In this document: positions 15,493-24,167 of the stretch, in pieces
Layout of the letters: each line of letters opens with the position of its first letter
Numbering within the stretch: position 1 is the stretch's first letter
Assembly (NCBI RefSeq): GCF_027497175.1
Contig: NZ_CP114901.1
Coordinates: 1,922,001-1,986,000 of the forward strand
DNA length: 64,000 nt
Direction of reading: 5' to 3'
Source: Verrucosispora sp. WMMD573
Lineage (GTDB): Bacteria; Actinomycetota; Actinomycetes; Mycobacteriales; Micromonosporaceae
Position numbers and translations under genes: made by a program
The notes under the pieces: model-generated
What the model saw: the letters and a program-made list of their open reading frames with translations, nothing else
Databases searched by the model: none
Told to the model about the DNA's origin: nothing

Positions 15493-17393
15493 GGCGCCTT
15501 GCCGGTCAGTGGCGGCGTGTCCGCACCGGTCGTGACGGCGCTTCCGGCCGCGCCGGAGGTTTCCACCTCCGGAGCGGGCGCGGTCGGCCCGACCTCCGCG
15601 CCGGTCGCGCCCTCCTGGCCGTACGCGCGGATCCGGTCGATGATTGCCGAGGTGGAGCGGTCCGCCACGTACCCCAGGGTGCGCACCTGGCCGCCCAGCC
15701 GCTGCACCAGCGGCGCCTCCGGCACCAGCTCGGGCGGGTAGTCGCCGCCCTTGACGTAGACGTCCGGTCGGACCGCTTCGATGAGGGCGGCCGGCGAATC
15801 CTCCTCGAACACCACCACGTGGTCGACGCAGGTAAGCGCGGCGAGCAGGGCGGCGCGGTCCTCGATCGGGTTCACCGGCCGGCCCGCACCCTTCAACCGG
15901 CGTACGCTGCCGTCGGAGTTGACCGCCACCACCAGCAGGTCGCCGAGGGTGCGGGCCTGTTCCAGGTAGCGCACGTGCCCCCGGTGCAGTACGTCGAAGC
16001 AGCCGTTGGTGAAGACGATCGAGCGGCCGGCGCGCCGGTGTTCGGCCACGATCTCCGCGAGGTGCCCGGTGTCGACAAGCACCTGCCGGCCGTCGGGTGT
16101 CGACCGGCCCAGCGCGGCCAGCAGGTCCTCGCGGCGGCACACGCAGGTGCCGGTGCCGGCGACAGTGCTGGTCGCGGCGAGCTGGGCCAGTTGTGCGGCG
16201 GTGGACAGTGGAGCGTCGGCGGCCAGTGCGAGCGTCATCGCCGCCAGGTACGCGTCACCGGCACCGACGGTGTGGCTGGCGGGCACGGGTGTGGTGTGGC
16301 TGCGGGCGGGTTCGCCGTCGATCCCGCCGACCACGGCACCCTCGGTGTCCAGGGTCACCGCGACCACGGCCGCACCGGTGTGGGCACGCAACTCGGCGAG
16401 CCGGGACTCGGCCAGAACAGCCCGGTCCACGCCGGCACCGACCTCGGTGTTCACGGTCACTCCGGTGCCGGTCACACTGAGCCCGTCGCGGGTCATCGCC
16501 ACCCGGCTCTCGCCCGGGGTGGGCTCCCCGGTGGGCCCGTCGGTGCGCCGCATCCCGGCCTCGCCCGGGGCCGTTCCCACGGTCAGCTCGGAGGGCCCGT
16601 CGGCCGGGTCGACCTCGGGATGCTCCAGGTGCAGCTCGTGCCCACCGGCAGTGGCGGTGTCGGCCGGGTCAGCGGGGGACGCCGGGTTCGTGGCCGGCCC
16701 GATCATGCCTGCGCGGGCGAGCAGGCGGGTGGCCTCCGCGAAGCTCGGGGTCACCACGGTCGGGGCAAGGCCCCGCCAGTCGGCGAGGTCGTGGGCGTCG
16801 AGCGCGACCGTGGCGTACCGGTCCCGGTGCTCGACCAGCCAGGCGCGGACCGGCGCGGGCAGCGCACCCAGGCCGTAGTCACAGACCACCAGGGTCGGCT
16901 TCTCGCCTCCGCTGGCCGCCCGCAGTTCCGCACTCGCGCAGTCCAGGGCGGTGAGCAGGCAGTCCACCCCCACGTCGCTGAGCGGGTCGTCCGGGTCGCC
17001 GGAGTCCTCCCGCAGCAGGATCTGGTCGTCGGCCAACATTCGACGCTTGACCGGGGTGGGCCGCCCGGGCTGGCTGACCGTACGGTCCCAGACGCCGGCC
17101 CGGTCGAGGCAGTCGTGCAGCTCGTCGCCGGCGGCGTCGGCCCCGACGGGCGCCACCAGCACCGAGCGCCCGCCCAGCGTGGCGATGTTGACGGCGGTGT
17201 TGGCGGCGCCGCCCGCCGCCGAGATGCGGCGGCGCAGGGTGAGGACCGGGGCGGGGGCCTCCCGGCACAACCGGTCGGAGTCCGCGAACCGCCACTCGTC
17301 GAGCATGGCGTCGCCGATCACCAGGACCGGACGTCCGAGCCAGCTCTGCACGACGTCGGCGAGCCGGAGCTGTTCCGCTGCTGCTCGTGCCAT
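15489..17393 (-). CDS. HldE-like bifunctional heptose-7-phosphate kinase / heptose-1-phosphate nucleotidyltransferase
   Basis: The 634-residue protein has two domains. Residues 20-430 form a PfkB/ribokinase-type kinase with GGAANTAVN (residues 61-69) and the anion-hole/catalytic GAGD at 377-380. Residues 455-590 form a cytidylyltransferase-like domain with FTNGCFDVLHRGH, whose HRGH at 470-473 is the HxGH motif. This is the order of HldE (RfaE), which phosphorylates heptose-7-phosphate and makes ADP-heptose. Residues about 231-322 are a low-complexity insert rich in P, A, T, E and G that is absent from typical HldE. The ATG at 17393 has a GGAGGGG site. An actinomycete has no LPS, so the heptose product is of interest. 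Confidence 0.85.
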   Translation of the reverse strand: MARAAAEQLRLADVVQSWLGRPVLVIGDAMLDEWRFADSDRLCREAPAPVLTLRRRISAAGGAANTAVNIATLGGRSVLVAPVGADAAGDELHDCLDRAGVWDRTVSQPGRPTPVKRRMLADDQILLREDSGDPDDPLSDVGVDCLLTALDCASAELRAASGGEKPTLVVCDYGLGALPAPVRAWLVEHRDRYATVALDAHDLADWRGLAPTVVTPSFAEATRLLARAGMIGPATNPASPADPADTATAGGHELHLEHPEVDPADGPSELTVGTAPGEAGMRRTDGPTGEPTPGESRVAMTRDGLSVTGTGVTVNTEVGAGVDRAVLAESRLAELRAHTGAAVVAVTLDTEGAVVGGIDGEPARSHTTPVPASHTVGAGDAYLAAMTLALAADAPLSTAAQLAQLAATSTVAGTGTCVCRREDLLAALGRSTPDGRQVLVDTGHLAEIVAEHRRAGRSIVFTNGCFDVLHRGHVRYLEQARTLGDLLVVAVNSDGSVRRLKGAGRPVNPIEDRAALLAALTCVDHVVVFEEDSPAALIEAVRPDVYVKGGDYPPELVPEAPLVQRLGGQVRTLGYVADRSTSAIIDRIRAYGQEGATGAEVGPTAPAPEVETSGAAGSAVTTGADTPPLTGKAP

Positions 17394-17539
17394 GCCGGCG
17401 GTTCCCCTCCGGTCGGCGGGGTCAAACCTGCCGGCCGGGCACCTGCTGGCGACGACGTGTGGTGGGCCACCGACCCGCCGCGTTTCGTGACGTTGGTGCC
17501 GGGAACGGAGATGGACGAACCCCCGGAGAGGAGAACATC

Positions 17540-18088
17540 ATGGCAGCGACGTTGCAGGGCAAGCGGGTTGCCTTCCTGGCCACCGACGGCGTGGAGCAGG
17601 TCGAGTACGTCAAGCCGCGTCAGGCCGTCGAGCAGGCCGGCGCGACCGCCGAGCTGGTGTCGATCAAGCCTGGGAAGATCACCTCCTTCGAGCATCTGGA
17701 CCCCTCCACCACGTACGAGGTGGACGTGAGCGCGGCCGACGCGGATCCCGCCCGGTACGACGCGCTGGTGTTGCCCGGAGGGGTGGCAAACCCGGACTTC
17801 CTGCGTACCGATGCCGACGCCGTCCGGTTCGTGCGGTCGTTCTTCGACGCCGGCAAGCCGGTCGGGGTGATCTGCCACGGCCCGTGGACGCTTGTCGAGG
17901 CGGACGTGGTGCGGGGGCGGCGGCTGACCAGCTGGCCCAGCCTGCGTACCGACCTGGTGAATGCTGGCGCGGAGTGGGTCGACGAGGAGGTCGTGACCGA
18001 CAACGGGCTGGTCAGCAGCCGTAAGCCCGATGACCTGCCCGCCTTCTGCGCCAAGATCGTCGAGGAGTTCGCCGAGGGCCGGCACTGA
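17540..18088 (+). CDS. DJ-1/PfpI family protein
   Basis: The 182-residue protein matches PfpI-type glutamine-amidotransferase-like proteins. It has KRVAFLATDGVEQVEY at the start, LVLPGGVANPDFLR, and the nucleophile elbow GVICHGPWTL with the reactive cysteine followed by histidine. Members act as stress-induced deglycases, chaperones or proteases. The ATG at 17540 has GGAGAGGAG just upstream. It is divergent from the HldE-like gene across 146 bp and is followed by a strong hairpin. Confidence 0.88.
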   Translation: MAATLQGKRVAFLATDGVEQVEYVKPRQAVEQAGATAELVSIKPGKITSFEHLDPSTTYEVDVSAADADPARYDALVLPGGVANPDFLRTDADAVRFVRSFFDAGKPVGVICHGPWTLVEADVVRGRRLTSWPSLRTDLVNAGAEWVDEEVVTDNGLVSSRKPDDLPAFCAKIVEEFAEGRH

Positions 18089-18108
18089 TCCGGCGGCAGC
18101 ACTCGTTC

Positions 18109-18138
18109 GGTGGCCTCGCCCGTCCGGGCGGGGCCACC
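18109..18138. terminator. Terminator between PfpI and Nudix genes
   Basis: GGTGGCCTCGCCCG (18109-18122) pairs with CGGGCGGGGCCACC (18125-18138) with one G-U pair. It sits between convergent genes ending at 18088 and 18150 and probably serves both. Confidence 0.75.
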
Positions 18139-18149
18139 GTGCTTACTGA

Positions 18150-18641
18150 TCACTTCAGGATCAGGCGGTTGGTCTGCTCGAAGACGTCCAGGTCGGCCAG
18201 GGTCTCCAGGACGCTTGCCGAGAGTGGCTGGGGCATCGCCTCGCGGTGGAAAAAGCCCGCGTCGATGGTCTCGTCGGTGACCCGGGCCAGCCGGCCGTCC
18301 CACTCCTCGACCCGGAACGCGGTGGTGAAGATCTGATAGGTGTGACCGTACATGTTGGTGTGGGTACGGTCCGGGCCGGTGTAGAGGGCGAAGGCGCTGA
18401 CCCGCAGCGCCCGCAGCCCGGTCTCCTCGCGTACCTCCCGCACCGCGCAGTCCGCGATCGACTCGCCCAGCTCCATCGCGCCGGCGGGCAGCGCCCACTG
18501 GCCGTTGTCGGAGCGGCGGATCAGCAGGGTGCGGGCCGAGTTGTCGCGCACCACGGCCCGCGCGCCGACGAACATCAGCGTCCGGTCGCCGGCCAGGGCA
18601 CGCAGTTGCCCGACGTACGAATCAGCCCAGGAGATGCTCAC
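18150..18641 (-). CDS. Nudix hydrolase
   Basis: The 163-residue protein carries a complete Nudix box, GAMELGESIADCAVREVREE followed by TGL, with the metal-binding REVREE glutamates. The enzyme removes a nucleoside-diphosphate-linked group; the substrate cannot be named from sequence. The GTG start at 18641 is supported by a TAAATT box (plus-strand AATTTA at 18648-18653) ending 6 nt upstream, so the mRNA is probably leaderless. It is divergent from fadD across only 55 bp. Confidence 0.85.
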   Translation of the reverse strand: MSISWADSYVGQLRALAGDRTLMFVGARAVVRDNSARTLLIRRSDNGQWALPAGAMELGESIADCAVREVREETGLRALRVSAFALYTGPDRTHTNMYGHTYQIFTTAFRVEEWDGRLARVTDETIDAGFFHREAMPQPLSASVLETLADLDVFEQTNRLILK

Positions 18642-18647
18642 CCGGAC

Positions 18648-18689
18648 AATTTACGGGGGTTCCCAACGTGTGACCGGCGACACTAACTT
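18648..18689. promoter_or_regulatory. Divergent leaderless promoters of the Nudix and fadD genes
   Basis: On the minus strand TAAATT (plus AATTTA, 18648-18653) ends 6 nt before the Nudix GTG. On the plus strand TAACTT (18684-18689) ends 7 nt before the fadD ATG. The 55-bp gap therefore has two back-to-back -10 boxes placed for transcripts starting at the start codon. No -35 box is obvious. Confidence 0.6.
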
Positions 18690-18696
18690 GTTACCC

Positions 18697-20379
18697 ATGC
18701 GTAGCACGATGATGGACGCCCCTCTTCAGGTCTCCCGGATCCTCGAACACGGCGCCACCGTGCATGGCGCGGCCGAGGTGGTGACGTGGACCGGCGCCGA
18801 GCCACGGCGCAGCACGTACGCCGAGGTCGGGCGGGACGCAGCCCGGCTCGCGCACGCCCTGCGGGCGGAGTGCGGGGTGACCGGCGACGAGCGGGTCGCC
18901 ACCTTCATGTGGAACAACACCGAGCACCTGGTGGCGTACTTCGCGGTGCCCAGCATGGGTGCGGTGCTGCACACGCTCAACATCCGGCTCTTTCCCGACC
19001 AGGTCACCTACATCGCCAACCACGCCGAGGACCGGGTGGTGCTTGTCGACTCGACGCTGATCCCGCTGCTGGCGAAGTCCCTCGGTGGCATGACAAGCGT
19101 GCGGCACGTGGTGGTGGTCGGCGGCGGCGATCCCGCTCCCCTGGTGGCGGCGGCGGGCGACCGGATCGCCGTACACCACTGGGACGCGCTGTTGGCCGAC
19201 CGCCCGGAGGTGTACGACTGGCCCGAGGTGGACGAGCGCGATGCCGCCGCCCTCTGCTACACCTCCGGCACCACCGGCAACCCCAAGGGAGTGGCCTACT
19301 CGCACCGCTCGATCTACCTGCACTCGTTGCAGATCTGCATGCCGGAGGGCTTCGGGCTCGGGCCGACCGACCGGGAACTGGCAATCGTGCCGATGTTCCA
19401 CGCGATGTCGTGGGGGCTGCCGTTCGCGGCCTTTCTCTCCGGCGCGTCGCTGGTGATGCCGGACCGTTTCCTCCAGGCCGCACCGATCGCCGAGATGATC
19501 GCCGCCGAGCGGCCGACCCTGGCCGGTGCGGTGCCAACCATCTGGACCGACCTGCTGGCCTACCTGGACAGCCACGACGTCGACACCGCCTCGCTCAAGG
19601 AGGTGATCGTCGGTGGTTCGGCCTGTCCGCCGTCGCTGATGCACGCGTTCGACGAGCGGCACGGCGTCGACGTGATCCACGCCTGGGGGATGACCGAGAT
19701 GTCGCCGCTGGGCTCGGTGTCGCGCCCGCCGGCCGGGGCGAGCGGCGACGACGCCTGGCGGTACCGGTACACGCAGGGCCGGGTGCCGGCGGGAGTGCGG
19801 GCCCGCATCGTGGGTCCGGCCGGGGAGCCGCTGCCCGCCGACGGAGCCTCCGTCGGTGAGCTGGAGGTCCGTGGGCCGTGGATCACCGCCCGGTACGTCG
19901 GGGACGACGCGCCGGACCCGGAGAAGTTCCGTGACGGTTGGCTGCGTACCGGTGACGTGGGCACCCTGTCGGCGGACGGCTACATCACCCTCACCGACCG
20001 CGCCAAGGACGTGATCAAGTCCGGCGGCGAGTGGATCTCGTCGGTGGAGTTGGAGAACGCGCTGATGGCCCACCCGGCGGTGCTGGAGGCCTGCGTGGTG
20101 GGCGTGCCGGACCAGCGGTGGGACGAACGGCCGCTGGCCACGGTGGTGCTCCGGGAGGGCGCCTCGGCGACCCCGGAGGAGTTGCGCGACTTCCTGGCCG
20201 GGTCGGTGGCGCGCTGGCAGCTGCCGGAGCGGTGGGCGTTCATCGAGGCGGTGCCGAAGACCAGCGTCGGCAAGTTCGACAAGAAGGTGGTGCGCTCCCG
20301 GTACGCCGACGGCGACCTCAATGTGCGGGAACTGGCCACGCCGTATCGTTTTTCGGCGCATCATCGCCATTGGGAGTAG
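18697..20379 (+). CDS. Long/medium-chain acyl-CoA synthetase (FadD-type)
   Basis: The 560-residue AMP-forming ligase has the P-loop YTSGTTGNPKGV, an HAWGMTEMSPLGS adenylate-contact segment, GWLRTGDVGTLS and the C-terminal catalytic lysine region KTSVGKFDKK. It activates a fatty acid to acyl-AMP and then acyl-CoA. The sequence resembles the ~540-560-residue class active on medium and long chains. Start ATG 18697 is supported by the leaderless -10 box 7 nt upstream. It is terminated by the strong hairpin at 20405-20441. Confidence 0.88.
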   Translation: MRSTMMDAPLQVSRILEHGATVHGAAEVVTWTGAEPRRSTYAEVGRDAARLAHALRAECGVTGDERVATFMWNNTEHLVAYFAVPSMGAVLHTLNIRLFPDQVTYIANHAEDRVVLVDSTLIPLLAKSLGGMTSVRHVVVVGGGDPAPLVAAAGDRIAVHHWDALLADRPEVYDWPEVDERDAAALCYTSGTTGNPKGVAYSHRSIYLHSLQICMPEGFGLGPTDRELAIVPMFHAMSWGLPFAAFLSGASLVMPDRFLQAAPIAEMIAAERPTLAGAVPTIWTDLLAYLDSHDVDTASLKEVIVGGSACPPSLMHAFDERHGVDVIHAWGMTEMSPLGSVSRPPAGASGDDAWRYRYTQGRVPAGVRARIVGPAGEPLPADGASVGELEVRGPWITARYVGDDAPDPEKFRDGWLRTGDVGTLSADGYITLTDRAKDVIKSGGEWISSVELENALMAHPAVLEACVVGVPDQRWDERPLATVVLREGASATPEELRDFLAGSVARWQLPERWAFIEAVPKTSVGKFDKKVVRSRYADGDLNVRELATPYRFSAHHRHWE

Positions 20380-20404
20380 TGGCCTGCACAGACCTCTCTC
20401 CGGT

Positions 20405-20441
20405 GGGCGGCCCCGGCGTTCGCACCGCGCCGGGGCCGCCC
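20405..20441 (+). terminator. Terminator after fadD
   Basis: GGGCGGCCCCGGCG (20405-20418) and CGCCGGGGCCGCCC (20428-20441) form a perfect 14-bp stem with a 9-nt loop, 26 nt after the fadD stop and before the convergent oxidoreductase gene. Confidence 0.85.
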
Positions 20442-20459
20442 GTTCCTTGCGGGACGACC

Positions 20460-20477
20460 CGCAATGCCAGTATTGCG
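20460..20477. other. Second short hairpin in the fadD-oxidoreductase gap
   Basis: CGCAAT and ATTGCG form a 6-bp stem around GCCAGT in a locally less G+C-rich stretch. It could be the terminator of the minus-strand oxidoreductase gene. Confidence 0.4.
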
Positions 20478-20529
20478 AGACTTATTCGCCTCTGTCCTGC
20501 GGACGGTGAAAAATCCCAGGTAGGACCGC

Positions 20530-21540
20530 TTATCCGCGGGCGCTGAGCAGCACCTTGCCGACCACCGAGTCCTCCACCGCCTGATGCGCGGCGGCGGTCG
20601 CCGACAGCGGATAGGAGTGCAACGGCAGGCCGGCGTCCTCGCCGACCCGGATCCCGCCCTGCGCGGCGGCCGCCGCGACGTCCACCACCGCCTGCGCCTT
20701 GGCCGCCTTCGGCATGGTGTAGACCAGCACGAACTGCCAGCGGGCGTTCGGTGCCATCAGTTGTCGGACCGGCAACGTCAACTCGTCACCGCCGTCGTCG
20801 GCGTACACGCAGACCACGCCGCCGGGGCGCAGCAACCGTACGTCGGTGGCCGCGTTGCGGGCGGGGGAAACCTCCACGATGCCGTGCACCCCGTCGGGCG
20901 CGAGCTTGTGGACCTCCTCCACCACGTCCTGCTCCCGGTAGTTGACCACTGCGGAGGCACCGGCCGCCGCCGCCAGTTGAGCCTTCTCGGCACTGCTCAC
21001 CGTGGCGATGACGCAGGCGTCGGCCCAGGCAGCGAGTTGGATCGCGGCGTTGCCCACGGCGCCTGCCCCACCCTGCACCAGCACCGTGTGATCGCTCAAC
21101 GCACCCGGGCGCAGGCTGTCCGGCAGATACTCCCCGGCGGTCAGGCAGCGGTGCGCCGTCAGGAAGGGGATGCCCAGGCAGGCACCCAGCTCGAAGGAGG
21201 CGTCGCCCAGGCGTACCGCCTGGCGGACCGGAACCACCGTGTACTCGGCGGCGGTACCCCACGGCCGCTGCCAGGCGGCCTCCCAGACCCACACCCGCTC
21301 GCCGATCAGCTCCTGGTCGACCCCCTCGCCGACCGCCTCGACCACCCCGGCCCCGTCCTGGCCGGGCGTCTGCCAGCCAGCCGGCAGTTGGCCCTGCCGG
21401 CGCGACTTCCAGTCCGTCGGATTCACCCCGGACACCGCGACCCGTAGCAGCACCTCGCCGGGACCGGGCTCCGGCACCGGCCGCTCGACAAGCTGGAGCA
21501 CGGAGGGATCACCGGTGCGCTCGTACACCATCGCCTTCAT
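20530..21540 (-). CDS. NADPH:quinone oxidoreductase-like MDR protein
   Basis: The 336-residue protein is a zinc-independent medium-chain dehydrogenase/reductase. It has GVNPTDWKSR near residue 40, the cofactor loop VLVQGGAGAVGNAAIQLA, and no catalytic zinc or structural zinc cysteines. QOR-like enzymes reduce quinones or enones with NADPH. Start ATG 21540 is preceded on the minus strand by TACGGT (plus ACCGTA at 21548-21553) ending 7 nt upstream, so the mRNA is probably leaderless. The HAD gene upstream ends 41 bp away. Confidence 0.85.
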   Translation of the reverse strand: MKAMVYERTGDPSVLQLVERPVPEPGPGEVLLRVAVSGVNPTDWKSRRQGQLPAGWQTPGQDGAGVVEAVGEGVDQELIGERVWVWEAAWQRPWGTAAEYTVVPVRQAVRLGDASFELGACLGIPFLTAHRCLTAGEYLPDSLRPGALSDHTVLVQGGAGAVGNAAIQLAAWADACVIATVSSAEKAQLAAAAGASAVVNYREQDVVEEVHKLAPDGVHGIVEVSPARNAATDVRLLRPGGVVCVYADDGGDELTLPVRQLMAPNARWQFVLVYTMPKAAKAQAVVDVAAAAAQGGIRVGEDAGLPLHSYPLSATAAAHQAVEDSVVGKVLLSARG

Positions 21541-21581
21541 GCCACCGACCGTAGGCGGGCCGGGGACCGCCCGGTGCCGGT

Positions 21582-22238
21582 TCAGCCCAGCCGGTCGACG
21601 ACCTCCGGAGTCAACTCGTCGATCGACTCCAGCACCGTCACGGCCAGCCGTCGAGCGTCCGGATCCAGCGGGTACGCCCCGTGCGGCACCGCCACCACCG
21701 CCATTCCGGCGGCAGCCGCCGAACGCACCCCGTTGGAAGAATCCTCCACCGCCACGCAGCGCGTCGGGTCGAGGCCGAGCCGCCGGGCCACGGTCAGGTA
21801 GACGTCAGGTGCCGGCTTGCCGCGCTCGGTCTCCTCGGTCGACAGGGTGCTGCCGAACGCGTCGGTCAGGTCGGTGGCGGCCAGCGCCGCGGCGATCAGC
21901 CGGGTCGGTGAGGAACTGGCCAGCCCCAGGGGCCACCGCGCGGCCGTCCGACGGACCGCGTCGACCGCGCCGTCGATCACCGGCACCCGGGCGGCGTACC
22001 GGCGGGCCATCTCCTCGACCACCTCGGCGGCGACCTGGTCGGCGCTGCGCCGCACCCCCAACTCGTCGCTGAGGTACCGGGCCCACTCGCCGGTGCTCAT
22101 TCCCATCAGCCGACGCTGGGTGTCGTCCTGCCAGCTGCCGCCGTGCTCGGCTACGTACGCCCGCCGAACCTCCTCCCACACCGGCTCGGAGTCGACGATC
22201 ACACCGTCAAGATCAAAAACCACCCCATCCACCGTCAC
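21582..22238 (-). CDS. HAD-IA family phosphatase (beta-phosphoglucomutase/gph-like)
   Basis: The 218-residue hydrolase has the DXD nucleophile motif VVFDLDGVIVDSEP (D9, D11), motif II LASSSPTRL, the lysine in ERGKPAPDVYL and the acidic motif CVAVEDSSNGVRS. The cap type and sequence suit small sugar-phosphate or nucleotide phosphatases. The GTG start at 22238 is inferred from the N-terminus of the domain. A GGGGG stretch upstream could serve as its ribosome binding site. Confidence 0.85.
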   Translation of the reverse strand: MTVDGVVFDLDGVIVDSEPVWEEVRRAYVAEHGGSWQDDTQRRLMGMSTGEWARYLSDELGVRRSADQVAAEVVEEMARRYAARVPVIDGAVDAVRRTAARWPLGLASSSPTRLIAAALAATDLTDAFGSTLSTEETERGKPAPDVYLTVARRLGLDPTRCVAVEDSSNGVRSAAAAGMAVVAVPHGAYPLDPDARRLAVTVLESIDELTPEVVDRLG

Positions 22239-22282
22239 ACCCCCATCCTCTCCCACCCACCCGAACCTCACCCACCCACCGC

Positions 22283-22342
22283 GTCGATCAAGAAGTTCGC
22301 GGCGGGGATCCGCAGCTTTCAGACGCAAAGCTCTTGGTCAAC
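22283..22342. repeat. Imperfect family A inverted repeat
   Basis: The arm at 22283-22304 begins GTCGATCAAGAAG and shares 17 of 22 positions with the arm at 3475. The opposite arm (about 22321-22342) is less similar and overlaps the last codons of the SCO6745-like gene. It could terminate that gene before the HAD gene on the same strand. Confidence 0.5.
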
Positions 22343-23201
22343 CCGACAGGGGCGGGAGGCCGATGGGGCTGTCCGGCGGGATGACCGTGTGGGCGGCGCG
22401 GGCGATCGGGTCGAGCAGCTCGCGTAGTCGGTGCGCGCGCTCGGGGCCGAGGGTGAGCCAGGGACGGACGGCGGCGAGATCGGTGGCGTCCTCGATCGCC
22501 TGGAAGGCCGCCCGCCCGCGCTCGGTCGGTTTGCCGTCGGCGTCCAGCCAACCACGGCCGGTGAGCCGCTCGCGCGCCTGCGACCAGTCCTGCTCCGACC
22601 AGCCCCGGCCGAGCAGGTTGGCCGGCGGCATGTCGACCGCGACCCGCCAGGCCAGCGTCTCCACCGGGTCGAGATCGGCGGCGACCAACGCCGCCACGTG
22701 TCCGTCGCCGCGATGCTCGCGCAGCGTGGTGGCGGCCTGCCAGAGCCGAGCCAGTGGGTACTCACCACGGGGCAGGGCGGCATTCGCCGCGCCGAGCACC
22801 CGGCCGGCCGTACCGAGTCCGTCGGTGGCGGCCTCAAGCAGGTCGGCGGCCTCCACGAGGTGCCGCTCGGGCAACTCGTAGGTCAACTCGGCGAGCGCCT
22901 GCACCGCCCCGGTCAACCGGGCACGAAGCGCCTGGTCCGGCGAGGCCAGCTGCCACACCGCCGGCAGAGCCCGGCTCACCATGTGCGGCGCGAAGTTGAA
23001 GAAGGTGGCGATCACCGGTGCCGGGCCGGTCGGGCCGAGCGGGGCGGCGCGACCAGCGAAGTAACCCCGCCAGTAGCCGCGCAGCCCGGCTGCGCCGTAG
23101 GCGGCGCGGGCGCGTGGGTGGAAATAGGTGACGGCGTGCACCGGCTCGTAATGCGTCCACATCAACCGGGCGGTCCGCCCGTCGGCGTCCACTGCCGTCA
23201 C
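22338..23201 (-). CDS. SCO6745-family protein
   Basis: The 287-residue product matches, from memory, an actinobacterial family represented by SCO6745. It begins TARLMWTHYEPVHAVTYFHP and has a central helical part with GYWRGYFAGRAAPLG. The C-terminal half resembles a winged-helix domain (ERLTGRGWLDADGKPTERG). No enzymatic motif is known. The GTG at 23201 was selected because GGAGG lies 6-7 nt upstream; an upstream ATG at 23294 would pass through the terminator hairpin at 23226-23254 and is unlikely. Confidence 0.75.
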   Translation of the reverse strand: MTAVDADGRTARLMWTHYEPVHAVTYFHPRARAAYGAAGLRGYWRGYFAGRAAPLGPTGPAPVIATFFNFAPHMVSRALPAVWQLASPDQALRARLTGAVQALAELTYELPERHLVEAADLLEAATDGLGTAGRVLGAANAALPRGEYPLARLWQAATTLREHRGDGHVAALVAADLDPVETLAWRVAVDMPPANLLGRGWSEQDWSQARERLTGRGWLDADGKPTERGRAAFQAIEDATDLAAVRPWLTLGPERAHRLRELLDPIARAAHTVIPPDSPIGLPPLSG

Positions 23202-23225
23202 GTGCACCTCCGTGTCGCCTCGACC

Positions 23226-23254
23226 AGCGTCCCGGGCGAGCTGCCCGGGACGCT
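23226..23254 (-). terminator. Terminator after the FKBP gene
   Basis: AGCGTCCCGGGC (23226-23237) and GCCCGGGACGCT (23243-23254) form a perfect 12-bp stem with a 5-nt loop. It lies downstream of the minus-strand FKBP gene and just upstream of the SCO6745-like GTG, so it separates two same-strand transcription units. Confidence 0.8.
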
Positions 23255-23341
23255 TGTCGAACCTACTGCCGGTCGGTGACCGTTCGGAAGCCATCTGTGG
23301 TCAACGGCATCGATGTTCTGTCGGACGACCCGAACCGAGGC

Positions 23342-23977
23342 TCACTCGGCGGCGAGCACATCCACCACGAAACGCAGCGGGCCCGCCGGGCGACCGCCCC
23401 CACCGTCGCCGTACGCGTCCTCGGCCGGGATGTCGAGCTGCACCCGGCTGCCCACGGTCACGCCCACCAGGCCCTTGTCCCAGCCCGGGATGACCTGCCC
23501 GACGCCGATCGGGAAGGTGGCGGGCTCGCCCCGCTCCCAGGACGAGTCGAACTCCTCGCCGCTCTCGTAGAAGACGCCGACGTAGTTGGTGGTGATCGAC
23601 TGGCCGGCCTGCACCTTCGGCCCGGTGCCCTCGATCAGCGGGGTGACGGTCAGCTTGGTCAGCTCGCCCTCTCCCGCGGTGACGGTCGGCTTGCTGCCCA
23701 GGGCCGGGTCCGCGCCCTCCGGTAGCTGCGGCGCGGGTGGCGCACCCGGCTCGTTCGTCGCCTCCGCCGGGGCGGAGGGGGTGCCGGCGGCCTGCTCGGG
23801 CGCGTCGTCACCACCGCGCTGGCCCACGATCACGAACACGGTGATCAGCACCGCCACGACGGCGATCCCGGCGAAGGCGCCGGCCCAGGCCTGCCGGCGG
23901 CGCTTCGCCTCGGCTGCCTTCTGAGCCGCCAACTGCTCGGCCAGCCGCCGCCGCGCCTTGGTCTCCTGCTCGCTCAC
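23342..23977 (-). CDS. Membrane-anchored FKBP-type peptidyl-prolyl isomerase
   Basis: The 211-residue protein has a charged N-terminus, one membrane helix (about residues 27-47), a proline/alanine/glutamate-rich linker, and an extracytoplasmic FKBP domain (about 105-211). The domain has TTNYVGVFYESGEEFDSSW, VIPGWDKGLVGVTVGSRV and the ending PLRFVVDVL. It would assist folding of exported proteins by proline isomerisation. GTG 23977 is used, with GAGG and GGGAG upstream. Confidence 0.88.
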   Translation of the reverse strand: MSEQETKARRRLAEQLAAQKAAEAKRRRQAWAGAFAGIAVVAVLITVFVIVGQRGGDDAPEQAAGTPSAPAEATNEPGAPPAPQLPEGADPALGSKPTVTAGEGELTKLTVTPLIEGTGPKVQAGQSITTNYVGVFYESGEEFDSSWERGEPATFPIGVGQVIPGWDKGLVGVTVGSRVQLDIPAEDAYGDGGGGRPAGPLRFVVDVLAAE

Positions 23978-24132
23978 GTCCTCGACTCCCTGCTGAGAGG
24001 TGTGGGGTGGGTCCGGCCACGGGCAGCCGTCGCCGACACACGGTACCTGGTGTACGAGGCACTTCCGACCATCGATGGCCCGCGTCCGCAGGCAGGGCTG
24101 TGCCGACCAGGGAGTCCAGGTCGCCCCGCAAC

Positions 24133-24154
24133 CGCCCGAAGGCGCATTCGGGCG
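24133..24154 (-). terminator. Hairpin after ku
   Basis: CGCCCGAA (24133-24140) and TTCGGGCG (24147-24154) form a perfect 8-bp stem with a 6-nt loop, 14 nt past the ku stop codon. Confidence 0.65.
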
Positions 24155-24167
24155 ACCAAAGGTGCGG

